Shown in pieces: positions 45,815-55,622 of a DNA stretch of 64,000 bases (position 1 is its first letter; every line of letters begins with the position of its first letter). A model generated the notes under the pieces. The model was given only the letters and a program-made list of their open reading frames with translations. It was not told where the DNA came from and ran no database searches. The position numbers and the translations under genes are program-made. Source of the stretch: Agromyces ramosus (GTDB lineage: Bacteria; Actinomycetota; Actinomycetes; Actinomycetales; Microbacteriaceae); contig NZ_JAUSYY010000001.1 of NCBI RefSeq assembly GCF_030817175.1, forward strand, positions 3,038,001 to 3,102,000, given 5' to 3'.

Positions 45815-47191
45815 ATGACCCACACGTTCAGGCCGCGCATTGCGGCATCCATCGCGGCCGTGGCCGTGCTCGGGTTGCTCGCCGGATGTACCGGCGGCAC
45901 CGCGGAGGAGACCACTGAGCAGACCGTGACCTTCTGGACTCCGCAGGCCACACCCGAGCGCCTCGCCGCGCAGGAGGACATCGCAGCGGCGTTCACGGAG
46001 GAGACGGGCATCGAGGTCGAGGTCGTGGCGATGGCGGGCGCCGACCAGGATCAGGCACTCGTGACGGGCGCCGCGTCGGGGGATGTGCCAGACGTGATCC
46101 TGCACGCCTCGACGCAGACCGGTGCGTGGACGTCGCAGGGCCTGCTCGACACCGAGGCAGCGGCCGCCGTCGTGGACACGCTCGGGCAGGAGACGTTCAA
46201 CGAGCACGCCATCGAGGCCGTCACGCTCGACGACCAGATCTCCGCTGTGCCGAGCGACGGCTGGACGCACGTGATCGCCTATCGCACCGACCTGCTCGAG
46301 CAGGCGGGCGTCGAAGTCCCCACGAGCGTCACCGAGCTCGCCGAGGTCGCGACGACGATCAAGAGCGAGCTCGGCATCACCGGTCTCGCCTTCGGAACCC
46401 AGGCCGGTACCGCGTCGGCGACGGAGGGCATCCAGTCGATCTTCCAGGCCGCGGGCTGCGACCTCGTCGTCGACGGCGAGGTGACGATCGATTCGGCCGA
46501 GTGCACCGAGGCCGCCGAGCTGTTCCTCACGCTCCGCAACTCCTCGGTCGCCGGCGACTTCGACGTGACCAGTGCACGTGCCGCGTACATGAACGGCGAC
46601 GCCGCCATGCTGCTGTTCTCGACCCACATCCTCGACGAACTCGCGGGCCTCGACGAGGCGACGCCGGCGACGTGCGCCGAGTGCGTCGACAGTCCGACGT
46701 TCCTCGCCGACAACACGCAGTTCGTCACGGTGCTCGACGAGGAGAATCCGGCCCAGTACGGGGCGATCCTCAGCTACGGGATTCCGACCGGAGCGAACGT
46801 GGAGGGCGCTCAGCAGTACATCGAGTACGTCATGAGCAACGGCTACGTCGACACGCTCGGTGTCGCGACCGAAGGTCGTATACCGCTGCGGAACGGCATG
46901 GCCGACAACCCGACCGAGTTCATCGATGCCTGGGGTGCGCTCGGCATCGGCCCGGCGCACGAGCGGACCTCCGTCGACCTGTACGGCGAGGAGTTCGTCG
47001 GCGGAATGGCCGAGGGCATCAACGCCGTGTACCTGTGGGGCATGGGCACGGATGACGCAACGCTCGCCGGTCTCGTCGCGAGCCAGGGCGTGCTCGCAGG
47101 GCAGATCGAACAGCTGTACAACGGCGCAGCAGCCGAGGACGTGACGTCGGCGATGAAGGCGGCCGTCGAGGAGGTCCAGGCGAGCCTGTGA
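45815..47191 (+). CDS. ABC transporter sugar-binding lipoprotein
   Basis: A 458-residue extracellular solute-binding protein (family 1, UgpB/MalE type). The lipobox LLAGC ends the signal peptide. VTFWTPQATPERLAAQEDIAAAFTEETGIEVEV and SDGWTHVIAYRTDLLEQAG are characteristic. A GAGGAG ribosome site precedes the ATG at 45815. It is the first gene of an operon with two permeases, an oxidoreductase and a GH89 enzyme, so an alpha-GlcNAc-containing oligosaccharide is the likely ligand (inference). Confidence 0.88.
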   Translation: MTHTFRPRIAASIAAVAVLGLLAGCTGGTAEETTEQTVTFWTPQATPERLAAQEDIAAAFTEETGIEVEVVAMAGADQDQALVTGAASGDVPDVILHASTQTGAWTSQGLLDTEAAAAVVDTLGQETFNEHAIEAVTLDDQISAVPSDGWTHVIAYRTDLLEQAGVEVPTSVTELAEVATTIKSELGITGLAFGTQAGTASATEGIQSIFQAAGCDLVVDGEVTIDSAECTEAAELFLTLRNSSVAGDFDVTSARAAYMNGDAAMLLFSTHILDELAGLDEATPATCAECVDSPTFLADNTQFVTVLDEENPAQYGAILSYGIPTGANVEGAQQYIEYVMSNGYVDTLGVATEGRIPLRNGMADNPTEFIDAWGALGIGPAHERTSVDLYGEEFVGGMAEGINAVYLWGMGTDDATLAGLVASQGVLAGQIEQLYNGAAAEDVTSAMKAAVEEVQASL

Positions 47192-48150
47192 CCAGCGTTT
47201 CTCCAGACCGGGTCCGCCGGGGACGGCAGCTCAGCCGCCCCCGGCGGGAGAACCGGAACGGCCTGATCCTTACGGCTCCGACGCTCGTCGTCGTGCTGTT
47301 CGCGTCGATCCTGCCGCTCATCCTCGTCTTCGTCTTCGCATTCAGCGAGGTCCGCCTCGTCGACATCCCTCGCCTCGGCACCGAGCCGATCGACTGGACC
47401 CTCGACAATTTCACCCGTGCCCTGAACAACCCGTCGTTCTGGCAGGCGCTCGGCACCACGCTGCTCTACTCGACGCTCACCATGATCGGATCGGTCGGTG
47501 TGGGCCTCGTGCTGGCACTCGCACTGCGCCGGCCGTTCCGGGGGCGCGGTCTCGTTCGGGCACTGCTGCTCGTGCCCTTCGTGCTTCCGGTCATCGCGGC
47601 CGTCACCATATGGCAGACGATGCTCAACCCGCAGTACGGGCTGGTCAACACCTTCGGTCGCGAGTTCCTCGGCTGGGAGACCGCGGTCGGGTTCCTCAAC
47701 ACGACGAGCTACGAGGTGTGGGGCATCCCCATCCCGTTGTCGCTGCTCGTCGTGGTGCTCTTCGAGATCTGGACGTCGGCCCCCCTGTCGTTCCTGTTCA
47801 TCACCGCTCGGCTGCAGGGCGTCGCTCCGGGCATCGAAGAGGCCGCCGCTCTCGACGGCGCGAACGGAGCCCAGATCGTCACCAGAATCGTCATGCCGCA
47901 GTTGAAGGGCGTCATCCTGCTGCTCTGCCTCCTGCGGTTCATCTGGAGCTTCCAGAGCTTCAACGAGGTCTACCTGCTCACCGAGGGTGCCGGTGGCACC
48001 CAGGTCATGGCGCTCAAGGTCTACACCGAGCTCATCACCCGCGCCGACATCGGGAGCGCGGCAGCCTATGGTCTTCTCATGTCGGTGATCCTGGTGGCTC
48101 TGCTGGCCGTGTACGTCGCACTCTCACGCAGGAAGGTGGATGTCGAATGA
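47188..48150 (+). CDS. ABC sugar transporter permease (MalF/UgpA type)
   Basis: A 320-residue permease with about six membrane helices. The cytoplasmic EAA loop is ARLQGVAPGIEEAAALDGANGAQIVTRIVMP. The basic leader (RRGRQLSRPRREN) faces the cytoplasm. The GTG start overlaps the binding-protein stop and the gene overlaps the second permease by ATGA. Confidence 0.92.
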   Translation: MTSVSPDRVRRGRQLSRPRRENRNGLILTAPTLVVVLFASILPLILVFVFAFSEVRLVDIPRLGTEPIDWTLDNFTRALNNPSFWQALGTTLLYSTLTMIGSVGVGLVLALALRRPFRGRGLVRALLLVPFVLPVIAAVTIWQTMLNPQYGLVNTFGREFLGWETAVGFLNTTSYEVWGIPIPLSLLVVVLFEIWTSAPLSFLFITARLQGVAPGIEEAAALDGANGAQIVTRIVMPQLKGVILLLCLLRFIWSFQSFNEVYLLTEGAGGTQVMALKVYTELITRADIGSAAAYGLLMSVILVALLAVYVALSRRKVDVE

Positions 48151-49016
48151 GCCGCCGTCGCTCCGCGCTCGCCCCGCGTCCCGCGGCCCGGGTGGGACGA
48201 TTCATCATCGTGGCGCTCGCGCTCGTCATCTCGATCGGGCCCGTGCTCTACGGAGTCCTGTTGTCGCTGCGGCCATACTCGGCGATCGTGCGAGCCCCTC
48301 TCGACCTGTTCCCGTCGCTCGACGAGATCGATCTCTCCGCGTACACGACGGCGATGCTCGACGAGTCCCAGGGCGGGTTCGGGCTCGGCCGCTTCGTGCT
48401 GAACTCCCTCATCGTCGCCTTCGGCACCGTGGTGCTGTCGATCGTCGTGTCGATCCTCGGAGCGTACGCCGCGGCGCGCCTGCGCTACCGCGGCCGCGGC
48501 GGCGTCAACGCGGTCATACTCGGGGTCTACCTGTTCCCGGGCATCGTGCTGGCGGTTCCGCTGTTCGTGCTGCTCGCAAGGGCAGGACTGACCGGATCGC
48601 TCGTGGGCCTGTTCTTCGTGTACGTCGCGATCACGGTCCCCGTGTCGATCTACATGATGCGCAACTACTTCCTCGCGTTGCCGGAGAGCGTCGAGGAGGC
48701 GGCGATCATCGATGGCGCGTCAATGCCGCAGATGCTGCGGAGCGTCGTGCTGCCCATCGCTCTCCCGGGCATCGTCGCAACCGCGATCTACGTGTTCATG
48801 ATCGCCTGGAACGAGTACTTCTACGCGTTGCTGTTCCTCGTGCAGGACCGCGCCTTGTGGACGGCGCCCCTCGGCATCTCCCAATTGAGCGACTTCAACG
48901 TGCCGGTCACGGTGCTGCTCGCGGGATCCATCGCAATCACCGTCCCCGTCGTGGTCCTGTTCTTCTTCGCACAGCGCTACCTCGTCGACGGCCTGACCTC
49001 GGGAGCGGAGAAATGA
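48147..49016 (+). CDS. ABC sugar transporter permease (MalG/UgpE type)
   Basis: A 289-residue permease with six predicted helices. The EAA loop is LPESVEEAAIIDGASMPQMLRSVVLPIALPG. It pairs with the permease encoded upstream. No ATPase gene is in the operon. Actinobacterial sugar importers commonly borrow a shared MsiK-type ATPase encoded elsewhere. It overlaps the oxidoreductase gene. Confidence 0.92.
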   Translation: MSRRRSALAPRPAARVGRFIIVALALVISIGPVLYGVLLSLRPYSAIVRAPLDLFPSLDEIDLSAYTTAMLDESQGGFGLGRFVLNSLIVAFGTVVLSIVVSILGAYAAARLRYRGRGGVNAVILGVYLFPGIVLAVPLFVLLARAGLTGSLVGLFFVYVAITVPVSIYMMRNYFLALPESVEEAAIIDGASMPQMLRSVVLPIALPGIVATAIYVFMIAWNEYFYALLFLVQDRALWTAPLGISQLSDFNVPVTVLLAGSIAITVPVVVLFFFAQRYLVDGLTSGAEK

Positions 49017-50395
49017 GCGCCGTGCCTCAGCGGATCGTCATCATCGGCGCGGGCGGGCGCGGTCGCGACGCATACGGGCGCTGGGCGATCGAGCACCCCG
49101 ACGAGGCGACGGTCGTCGCGGTCGCCGACATCGATACGGGCCGCCGCTCGGCCCTGGCGGAGGCCGCCGGGGGAGCAGCGCAGTACGGCGACTGGCCGGA
49201 GGTCGTGGCCGACTTCGCCGAGCTCGCGGTCGATGGCGTCGTGATCGCCGTGCCCGACTCGATGCACGTCGACGTCGCGATCGCCGTGGCCGACGCGGGC
49301 GTGCCCTTCCTGCTCGAGAAGCCGGCTGCTCCGACGCTCGCCGAGCTGGAGCGGCTCGCGCTGCATGCCGGACAGGTCTCGGCTCGGCTCGCCATCGGGC
49401 ATGTCCTCCGGTTCACCCCGTTCTGGCGCACGATCAAGCAGATCGTCGACTCAGGAGCGATCGGCAGGCTCATGACGATCGAGGTGCGAGAGAACATCGG
49501 GTTCTGGCATTTCGCCCACTCCTACGTGCGTGGCAACTGGCGCCATACCGCGACCTCCAGCGCGATGGTGCTGGCGAAGACGTCGCACGACCTCGACCTG
49601 ATCCGATGGATCGCGGGGGATGCGCCCGAGACGCTGTACAGCATCGGCGAGCTCACGTGGTTCCGACGCGAGAATGCGCCCGACGGAGCACCCGCGTTCT
49701 GCGTCGACGGTTGCCCGGTCGCGGACACCTGCCCATTCTTCGCGCCGCGCTACTACATCGACGCCCTCGCCGGCGTGCACGGCCATCCGGTGCACCTGCT
49801 CAGCGACGACACGTCGATCGCCGGCCGGCTCGAGGCCCTGCGCACCGGCGACTACGGTCGTTGCGTGTTCAGGAGCGATAACGATGTGGCCGACCATCAG
49901 CAGACGACCATGCAGTTCCCGGGCGGCCTCACGGCGACCCTGACGGCGTCGGCGTTCACCGCCGAGAACACGCGAGTCGTCGCGATCACCGGTGCCGCCG
50001 GCCAGCTCACGGGGCACATGGAGCGCGGCGAGCTCGTGGTCGACCTGTTCTCACCCGGAGCGGCGCTGCCCGAGGGATTGCCGGTCGCCCGCCGCGAGGT
50101 GAGCACGATGAAGCCGATGGGGCACGCCCGGCACACGCTTCACGTGGCGATGCCGAGCGCCGATCTCGGTGACCACGCCGGTCACGCCGGCGGCGATGCC
50201 GGCCTCATGGCCGAGTTCGTCGCCGCCCTCGGGCGCGGCACGGTGGGCTCGGGCGAGCTCTCGTTCAGCACCGCGCTCGACAGCCACCTCATGGCGTTCG
50301 CGGCCGAAGCATCCCGGCTGAGCGGCACGCGCATCGAGTTCGCCGAATGGGTGTCGTCGCTCGGCATCACGCCGGCGCCGGCTGAGAGAGGCTGA
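49013..50395 (+). CDS. Gfo/Idh/MocA oxidoreductase with Cys motif
   Basis: A 460-residue NAD(P)-dependent oxidoreductase, longer than the usual 330-390. The Rossmann motif IIGAGGRGRDAYG is at the start. LEKPAAPTL is the catalytic-Lys block, and TSSAMVLAKTSHDLDLIRWIAG is the substrate helix with His. An insertion holds three close cysteines (Cys230, Cys234, Cys240, pattern C-x3-C-x5-C), possibly a metal site. Genes of this family next to glycosidases often oxidise released sugars; some (GH109) act as redox-assisted glycosidases. Position suggests action on GlcNAc-derived sugars. Confidence 0.85.
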   Translation: MSAVPQRIVIIGAGGRGRDAYGRWAIEHPDEATVVAVADIDTGRRSALAEAAGGAAQYGDWPEVVADFAELAVDGVVIAVPDSMHVDVAIAVADAGVPFLLEKPAAPTLAELERLALHAGQVSARLAIGHVLRFTPFWRTIKQIVDSGAIGRLMTIEVRENIGFWHFAHSYVRGNWRHTATSSAMVLAKTSHDLDLIRWIAGDAPETLYSIGELTWFRRENAPDGAPAFCVDGCPVADTCPFFAPRYYIDALAGVHGHPVHLLSDDTSIAGRLEALRTGDYGRCVFRSDNDVADHQQTTMQFPGGLTATLTASAFTAENTRVVAITGAAGQLTGHMERGELVVDLFSPGAALPEGLPVARREVSTMKPMGHARHTLHVAMPSADLGDHAGHAGGDAGLMAEFVAALGRGTVGSGELSFSTALDSHLMAFAAEASRLSGTRIEFAEWVSSLGITPAPAERG

Positions 50396-50397
50396 GA

Positions 50398-52566
50398 ATG
50401 TCGACTGATCCACAGGGGCTCGCCGAAACGGTGCGCGGAGTCGTGGCGCGCATCGGCGGTGACGCGTCGCGGGTGCTGGTGGAGCACATCGACGCCGGAG
50501 CAGATGGCGAGGCGATCGGTGCGTACGAGGCGTCGGCCGGGCTGCTCACGCTCCGCGGCACCGACGCCGTCGCCGCAGCCAGTGCCCTCTCGCGCTACCT
50601 GCAGCGCAACGGACGCCGCATCACGTGGGAGTCGCCGCGCCTCGAGCCGGCGTTCGACGCGTGGCCCGATGCGCCGCAGACGACGATCCGTACCCCGTTC
50701 GCGATCCGCTACTACCTGAACATGGTCACTCACGGGTACTCCGCGCCGTACTGGGACTGGCCCCGTTGGGAACGCGAATTGGACTGGATGGCGTTGCACG
50801 GGGTCACACATCCGTTCATGCTCACGGCGTTCGAGGTGGTGTTCGCGGAGACCCTCCGCCGATCGGGGGTGCCGAGCGACGAGGCGCAGGCGTGGATCGG
50901 CAGCGCTGCGCACACGCCGTGGATGTCGGTCGGCGGGGTGCATGACTTCGGCGGGCCACTCCCCGCGCGTTGGGCAGGGGAGCGTGTCGAGCTCGCGCGG
51001 CGCATCGTGCGGCGCGCGGTGGACCTCGGCATGACTCCGGTGCTGCCGCTGACCGGTGGGCACGTGCCGCGATCGCTCGCTGGTGCCGAGGCCGACGAGA
51101 TCGAATGGCAGGGCTGGCGCTCGCCGATGATCGAGCCGTCGTCGCCCGACTACGCACGGCTCGTGCGGACGTTCCTCGAGGTGCAGCGTGAACTGCTCGG
51201 TGATCCGGGCCCGCACCCGGTGATCGCCGTGGATCCGTACATCGAGTCCCTGCCGCCGTCGGGCGACCTCGCGGCGCTCGCCGCCGCCGGCCGGGGCATC
51301 CATCGCGCGATCACCGAGGTCTACCCAGGGGCGACGTGGCTACTGCAGGGCTGGCCGTTCCATTACCACCGTGGATTCTGGACGCCCGATCGCGTCGCGG
51401 CGTACCTGTCGGAGGTGCCGCACCAGGGGCTGCTGCTCATCGACCTCTGGGGTGAACACGCGCCGATGTGGCGCGACGGCATGCACGGACGGCGATGGAT
51501 CTGGACCGCGGTCCACAACTTCGGCGGGCGGTTCGCGCTCTTCGGTGACCTCGCCGGCCTGGCGCGAGACGTTTCGGAGCTCGAAGCGGAGCGGCCCGAG
51601 CGACTGGAGGGCATCGGGCTCGCGCCGGAGGCCATCGAGAACAACACCGTGTACTACGAGTTGGCGACGGATCTGGCGTGGGGCGCCATCGAAGTGGATC
51701 ACTGGCTCGACGAGTTCGCGGTGCAGCGCTACGGCATCGACGACGATCGTGCCCGTGAGGCGTGGCGCCTGCTCGCCGCGACGCTGTACGCTCCGGGCCG
51801 CACGCGCTCGATCCCGTCGCCGGTGATCGCGCGCCCGTGGAGCGCCGACGCTCCATTCGCGACACAGCGGCTCGCCGGCGAGGCCCTTACTGCAGGACCC
51901 GCACGGATGTCGGCGAACATCGACGCCGAGAACGATCCGGCCGTGCTCGGCGACCTGCCGTGCATCGCCCGTGCGGCTCGTCTCCTCATCGCGCTGTCGG
52001 ACCATGCACCGCTGCGCGATGCGCTCGAGCACGACGTCGTCGAGCTGGCCGGCCATGTGCTCGCGCAACAGGCACGCCTGCACATCCGAGGCATTCTCGC
52101 CGCCTTCGAACGCCACGACGCCGACGGCATCCGGGCGAACGCCGAACGCCTGCGCGTCGACCTGCTCGACCTGGACGCGCTCGCCGCCACGCGCCCGGAG
52201 TCCCGGGCGTCGACGTGGATCGACTCCGCCCGCGCGTGGGCCGGCACCCCCGCCGAAGCCGTCGCGATGGAGCGCGACGCCCGGAGCCTGGTCTCGGTGT
52301 GGGGGCATCAGGCGAGCGATCTCCACGACTACTCGGGCCGTCACTGGGCCGGATTGATCAGCGAGCTCTACGTGCCTCGCTGGCAGGCGTGGGCCGACTG
52401 GCTCGCCGACGCGGCCGAGCATGATGTCGCACCAGACGTCGAGCGGTTACGCGCACGAATCGTGCGGATCGAGGAGGACTGGCGCGGTGCCGTGGGCAGC
52501 GACGACGCCTCAGACCTCGCCCCGACCGCTGCGGCATCCTCGGTGCTCACCGGCCTCGGCTACTGA
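50398..52566 (+). CDS. Alpha-N-acetylglucosaminidase (GH89)
   Basis: A 722-residue GH89 enzyme, relative of human NAGLU. An N-terminal ALSRYLQRNGRRITW domain precedes the TIM-barrel with YYLNMVTHGYSAPYWDWPRWERELDWMALHGVTHP, VDPYIESLPPSGD, LQGWPFHYH, LLIDLWGEHAPMW and WTAVHNFGGRFALFGDL, then APEAIENNTVYYELATDLAW. No signal peptide, so it acts on imported oligosaccharides. It releases terminal alpha-GlcNAc in this family. The ATG follows the oxidoreductase stop by two bases. Last gene of the transporter operon. Confidence 0.9.
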   Translation: MSTDPQGLAETVRGVVARIGGDASRVLVEHIDAGADGEAIGAYEASAGLLTLRGTDAVAAASALSRYLQRNGRRITWESPRLEPAFDAWPDAPQTTIRTPFAIRYYLNMVTHGYSAPYWDWPRWERELDWMALHGVTHPFMLTAFEVVFAETLRRSGVPSDEAQAWIGSAAHTPWMSVGGVHDFGGPLPARWAGERVELARRIVRRAVDLGMTPVLPLTGGHVPRSLAGAEADEIEWQGWRSPMIEPSSPDYARLVRTFLEVQRELLGDPGPHPVIAVDPYIESLPPSGDLAALAAAGRGIHRAITEVYPGATWLLQGWPFHYHRGFWTPDRVAAYLSEVPHQGLLLIDLWGEHAPMWRDGMHGRRWIWTAVHNFGGRFALFGDLAGLARDVSELEAERPERLEGIGLAPEAIENNTVYYELATDLAWGAIEVDHWLDEFAVQRYGIDDDRAREAWRLLAATLYAPGRTRSIPSPVIARPWSADAPFATQRLAGEALTAGPARMSANIDAENDPAVLGDLPCIARAARLLIALSDHAPLRDALEHDVVELAGHVLAQQARLHIRGILAAFERHDADGIRANAERLRVDLLDLDALAATRPESRASTWIDSARAWAGTPAEAVAMERDARSLVSVWGHQASDLHDYSGRHWAGLISELYVPRWQAWADWLADAAEHDVAPDVERLRARIVRIEEDWRGAVGSDDASDLAPTAAASSVLTGLGY

Positions 52567-52607
52567 CTCGTCTCGTGCAGGCCGCGGGGCCGACCTAGGC
52601 TGGACTC

Positions 52608-53783
52608 ATGAGCACCGAAGCCGTCATCGTCGACGTCGTCCGAACGCCCGTGGGGCGGGGCAAGCCCGGGGGCATCCTCTCGGCCGTGCACCCCGTCGAC
52701 CTCCTCGCCGGCGTGCTCGACACGCTCGTGAACCGCTCCGACCTCGATCCCGCCCTCATCGACGACGTGATCGGCGGATGCGTCAGTCAGATCGGCGAGC
52801 AGAGCTACAACATCACCCGCAACGCCGTGCTCGCCGCGGGGTTCCCCGAGACGGTGCCAGGCACCACGATCGACCGCCAGTGCGGCTCGAGCCAGCAGGC
52901 GGCGACGTTCGCCGCGCAGGCGGTGCTGTCGGGCCACGCCGACATCGCCATCGCGTGCGGCGTCGAGTCGATGAGCCGCGTGCCGCTCGGCTCGAGCACG
53001 GCGGGCGCCGACCCGTTCGGCTCGCGCCTGGGCAACCGGTACCCCGACGGACTCGTGAACCAGGGCGTCTCCGCCGAGCTCATCGCCGCGAAGTGGGGGT
53101 TCTCGCGCGAGGAGCTCGATGATTTCGCCGCCCATTCGCACACGCTCGCCGCGGTGGCGCAGGCGTCGGGAGCCTTCGCGAGCGAGGTCGTGCCCGTGGT
53201 GGGCGTCGACTCGCTCACCGACGAGACCGTGCGGCCGACCACGTCGGCAGAGTCCCTCGCCGGCCTGAACCCGGCCTTCCGCACCGAGGAGCTCGCCGAG
53301 CGGTTCCCCGAGCTCGAGTGGCGCATCACGCCGGGCAACTCGTCGCCGCTCACCGACGGGGCCTCCGCGGCGCTCATCATGAGCGCCGAACGTGCCGAGC
53401 AACTCGGGCTCACCCCGCGGGCCCGGTTCCGATCATTCGCGGTCGTGGGCAGCGACCCGCTCTACATGCTCACCGGCGTCATTCCCGCGACGGCGAAGGT
53501 GCTCGAGCGGGCCGGGCTCGACCATGACGACATCGACGCCTACGAGGTCAACGAGGCGTTCGCGTCGGTGCCGTTGGCGTGGCTGCGCGAGACCGGGGCG
53601 GATGCCGCGAAGCTGAACCCCCGTGGCGGCGCGATCGCACTCGGGCACGCGCTCGGCTCGTCGGGGACGCGCCTGCTCACGACCCTCGTCAACCAGCTCG
53701 AGGCATCCGGCGGACGCTATGGACTGCAGACGATGTGCGAGGGTGGCGGCATGGCGAACGCCACGATCATCGAACGCATCTGA
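52608..53783 (+). CDS. Acetyl-CoA C-acetyltransferase (thiolase)
   Basis: A 391-residue thiolase for beta-oxidation or acetoacetyl-CoA cleavage. Catalytic residues are Cys92 (DRQCGSSQQ), His347 ([11 protein letters not shown]) and Cys377 (MCEGGGMAN). Starts [19 protein letters not shown], a typical thiolase N-terminus. The SDR gene follows after ten bases with its own ribosome site, suggesting a two-gene fatty-acid degradation operon. Confidence 0.93.
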   Translation: MSTEAVIVDVVRTPVGRGKPGGILSAVHPVDLLAGVLDTLVNRSDLDPALIDDVIGGCVSQIGEQSYNITRNAVLAAGFPETVPGTTIDRQCGSSQQAATFAAQAVLSGHADIAIACGVESMSRVPLGSSTAGADPFGSRLGNRYPDGLVNQGVSAELIAAKWGFSREELDDFAAHSHTLAAVAQASGAFASEVVPVVGVDSLTDETVRPTTSAESLAGLNPAFRTEELAERFPELEWRITPGNSSPLTDGASAALIMSAERAEQLGLTPRARFRSFAVVGSDPLYMLTGVIPATAKVLERAGLDHDDIDAYEVNEAFASVPLAWLRETGADAAKLNPRGGAIALGHALGSSGTRLLTTLVNQLEASGGRYGLQTMCEGGGMANATIIERI

Positions 53784-53793
53784 AGGAGCACAC

Positions 53794-54582
53794 ATGGAAC
53801 TCGACGGCGCATCGGCGATCGTCACCGGAGGGGCCTCTGGCCTCGGGCGCGCGACGGCGCGCGCACTCGTCGAGGGCGGGGCATCCGTCGTGCTCGTCGA
53901 CCTTCCCGGGCCGCGCGGCGAGGACGCAGCCGCCGAACTCGGCGACCGCGCCCGGTTCGTCGCTGCCGACGTCGCGAACGAGGCCGAAGTGCACGCTGCC
54001 GTCGAAGCGGCATCCGCCCTCGGCCCGCTCCGCGTCGCGGTCAACTGCGCCGGCATCGTCACGGCGAACCGCACCGTCGGGCGCGACGGGCCCGCGCCGC
54101 TCGACGCGTTCGAGCGCACGATCCGGGTGAACCTCATCGGCACCTTCAACGTGACCCGGCTCGCGGCCGCGGCCATGGCCGCAACCGACCCCGTCTCCGG
54201 GGCGCTGCCCGGCGGACCGGCCACCGAGGAGCGGGGCGTCATCGTGAACACCGCCTCAGTCGCCGCCTTCGACGGGCAGATCGGCCAGGCCGCCTACTCG
54301 GCCTCGAAGGCCGCGGTCGCCGGCATGACCCTGCCGATCGCCCGCGACCTGTCGAAGCTGCTGATCCGCGTCGTCACGATCGCGCCCGGCATCTTCGAGA
54401 CGCCGATGATGGCCGGCATGTCCGACGAGGTGCGAGGGTCGCTCGAGGCGCAGGTGCCGCACCCGTCGCGCCTCGGCCACCCGACCGAGTACGCGGCGCT
54501 CGTGCGGTCGATCATCGCGAACCCGATGCTGAACGGTGAGACGATCCGCCTCGACGGCGCGATCCGGATGCAGCCGAAGTAG
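53794..54582 (+). CDS. SDR family dehydrogenase, 3-hydroxyacyl-CoA dehydrogenase type 2-like
   Basis: A 262-residue short-chain dehydrogenase. Cofactor motif [12 protein letters not shown], then NCAG, the active-site Ser region [10 protein letters not shown] and YSASKAAV. The length, the [30 protein letters not shown] block and the C-terminal [16 protein letters not shown] match the HSD17B10/3-hydroxyacyl-CoA dehydrogenase type 2 group. This fits a beta-oxidation step before the thiolase encoded ten bases upstream. Confidence 0.88.
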   Translation: MELDGASAIVTGGASGLGRATARALVEGGASVVLVDLPGPRGEDAAAELGDRARFVAADVANEAEVHAAVEAASALGPLRVAVNCAGIVTANRTVGRDGPAPLDAFERTIRVNLIGTFNVTRLAAAAMAATDPVSGALPGGPATEERGVIVNTASVAAFDGQIGQAAYSASKAAVAGMTLPIARDLSKLLIRVVTIAPGIFETPMMAGMSDEVRGSLEAQVPHPSRLGHPTEYAALVRSIIANPMLNGETIRLDGAIRMQPK

Positions 54583-54653
54583 CCGTCACCGGCACGCGGA
54601 TGCCGCGGGGCGCCGACTCGCAAACGAGGCGGCCCTCTGACAGCCGAACCGTG

Positions 54654-55622
54654 TCATGCGCTCGCACGCATCACGGACCGAGCTCGTGCGGTCTTGATGA
54701 ATCCGTCGATCACGTCCCACGTGGCGATGCCGATGGTGACGATCACGATGATCGTCACGACGATGGTGCCGGCTTCCTCACTCCACGGCCAGTGGATGAC
54801 CTCGAGGATCGCCGGATCGAGCAACTGGCCGCTGAGGAAGAGCCAGAGCGCCGGCACCACGAACGCCGCGTTCAACGGGATGTTCAGGATCGCCCACGTC
54901 CAGCTCCAGCCACGCACGTAGATGACGATGGCGAACAGCATCTCGAGCACGATCAGCCCGAGGAAATACGGGATCCAGAAGGACCACAGAGCTGGGTCGA
55001 GCACCGGGATCGGCTCGCGAACCCCGTCGCGGAACACGACGCCGAACTGCTGCCACACGAGCGCCACCGCGTACAGCATGAGGAAGACGAGCGAGGCGAT
55101 GAGCTCGCTGAGCCGGCTCGACCGACGCAGGTCGGGAAGCGGCGGGAGCATCTCCGTCTCCCACAGCGTCGGCAGCGTCGTGTTGGGCGTGCGTTCGATC
55201 ACGGCGAACGCGAGCGTGATCCAGAACCCGAGGTGCACCGCGATCGCGAGGATCGTGGCGACGGAGTCGCCGATGGCTTCGCCGAAGTTCGCTTCGGTGA
55301 GCAATTGCGCGAGCACGATCGCCCCTGCCGCGAGCGGCAGCACGAGGGTGTACATGAGCTTCATCAGGCGCCACCAGGTGAGGTAGTACCTCGGCCCGAT
55401 CAGGTACAGGGGCCGATCGACGTAGCCGGCGGCAAGTGCAGCCGGGTCGCCCAGGTCACGGAGGACCGAGCGTTCGGCGTCGGACGGCGATCGGCCGCGG
55501 TCGACGAGCGCATCGATCTGATCGCCGATGCGCTCGCGCAACTCGCGGTCGAACTCGGGGCGCTGCGCCTCGGGGATGGTGCGGGCGGCGGCCCACACGT
55601 AGCGGTCGGTCAGGTCGGTCAT
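54654..55622 (-). CDS. HAAS-domain membrane protein
   Basis: A 322-residue membrane protein. The N-terminal 75 residues form a HAAS/permease-prefix-like domain (RELRERIGDQIDALVDRGRSPSDAERSVLRDLGDPAALAAGY), followed by about six to seven helices. Such proteins are nearly always encoded with a PadR regulator, as here: its ATG overlaps the padR stop. It probably transmits or buffers an envelope signal to the PadR protein. Function is not known in detail. Confidence 0.8.
   Translation of the reverse strand: MTDLTDRYVWAAARTIPEAQRPEFDRELRERIGDQIDALVDRGRSPSDAERSVLRDLGDPAALAAGYVDRPLYLIGPRYYLTWWRLMKLMYTLVLPLAAGAIVLAQLLTEANFGEAIGDSVATILAIAVHLGFWITLAFAVIERTPNTTLPTLWETEMLPPLPDLRRSSRLSELIASLVFLMLYAVALVWQQFGVVFRDGVREPIPVLDPALWSFWIPYFLGLIVLEMLFAIVIYVRGWSWTWAILNIPLNAAFVVPALWLFLSGQLLDPAILEVIHWPWSEEAGTIVVTIIVIVTIGIATWDVIDGFIKTARARSVMRASA

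Noticed and set aside
48147-49016. Missing ABC ATPase as evidence of a broken importer
   Set aside because: Actinobacterial sugar importers often share one MsiK-type ATPase encoded elsewhere, so absence from the operon is normal.
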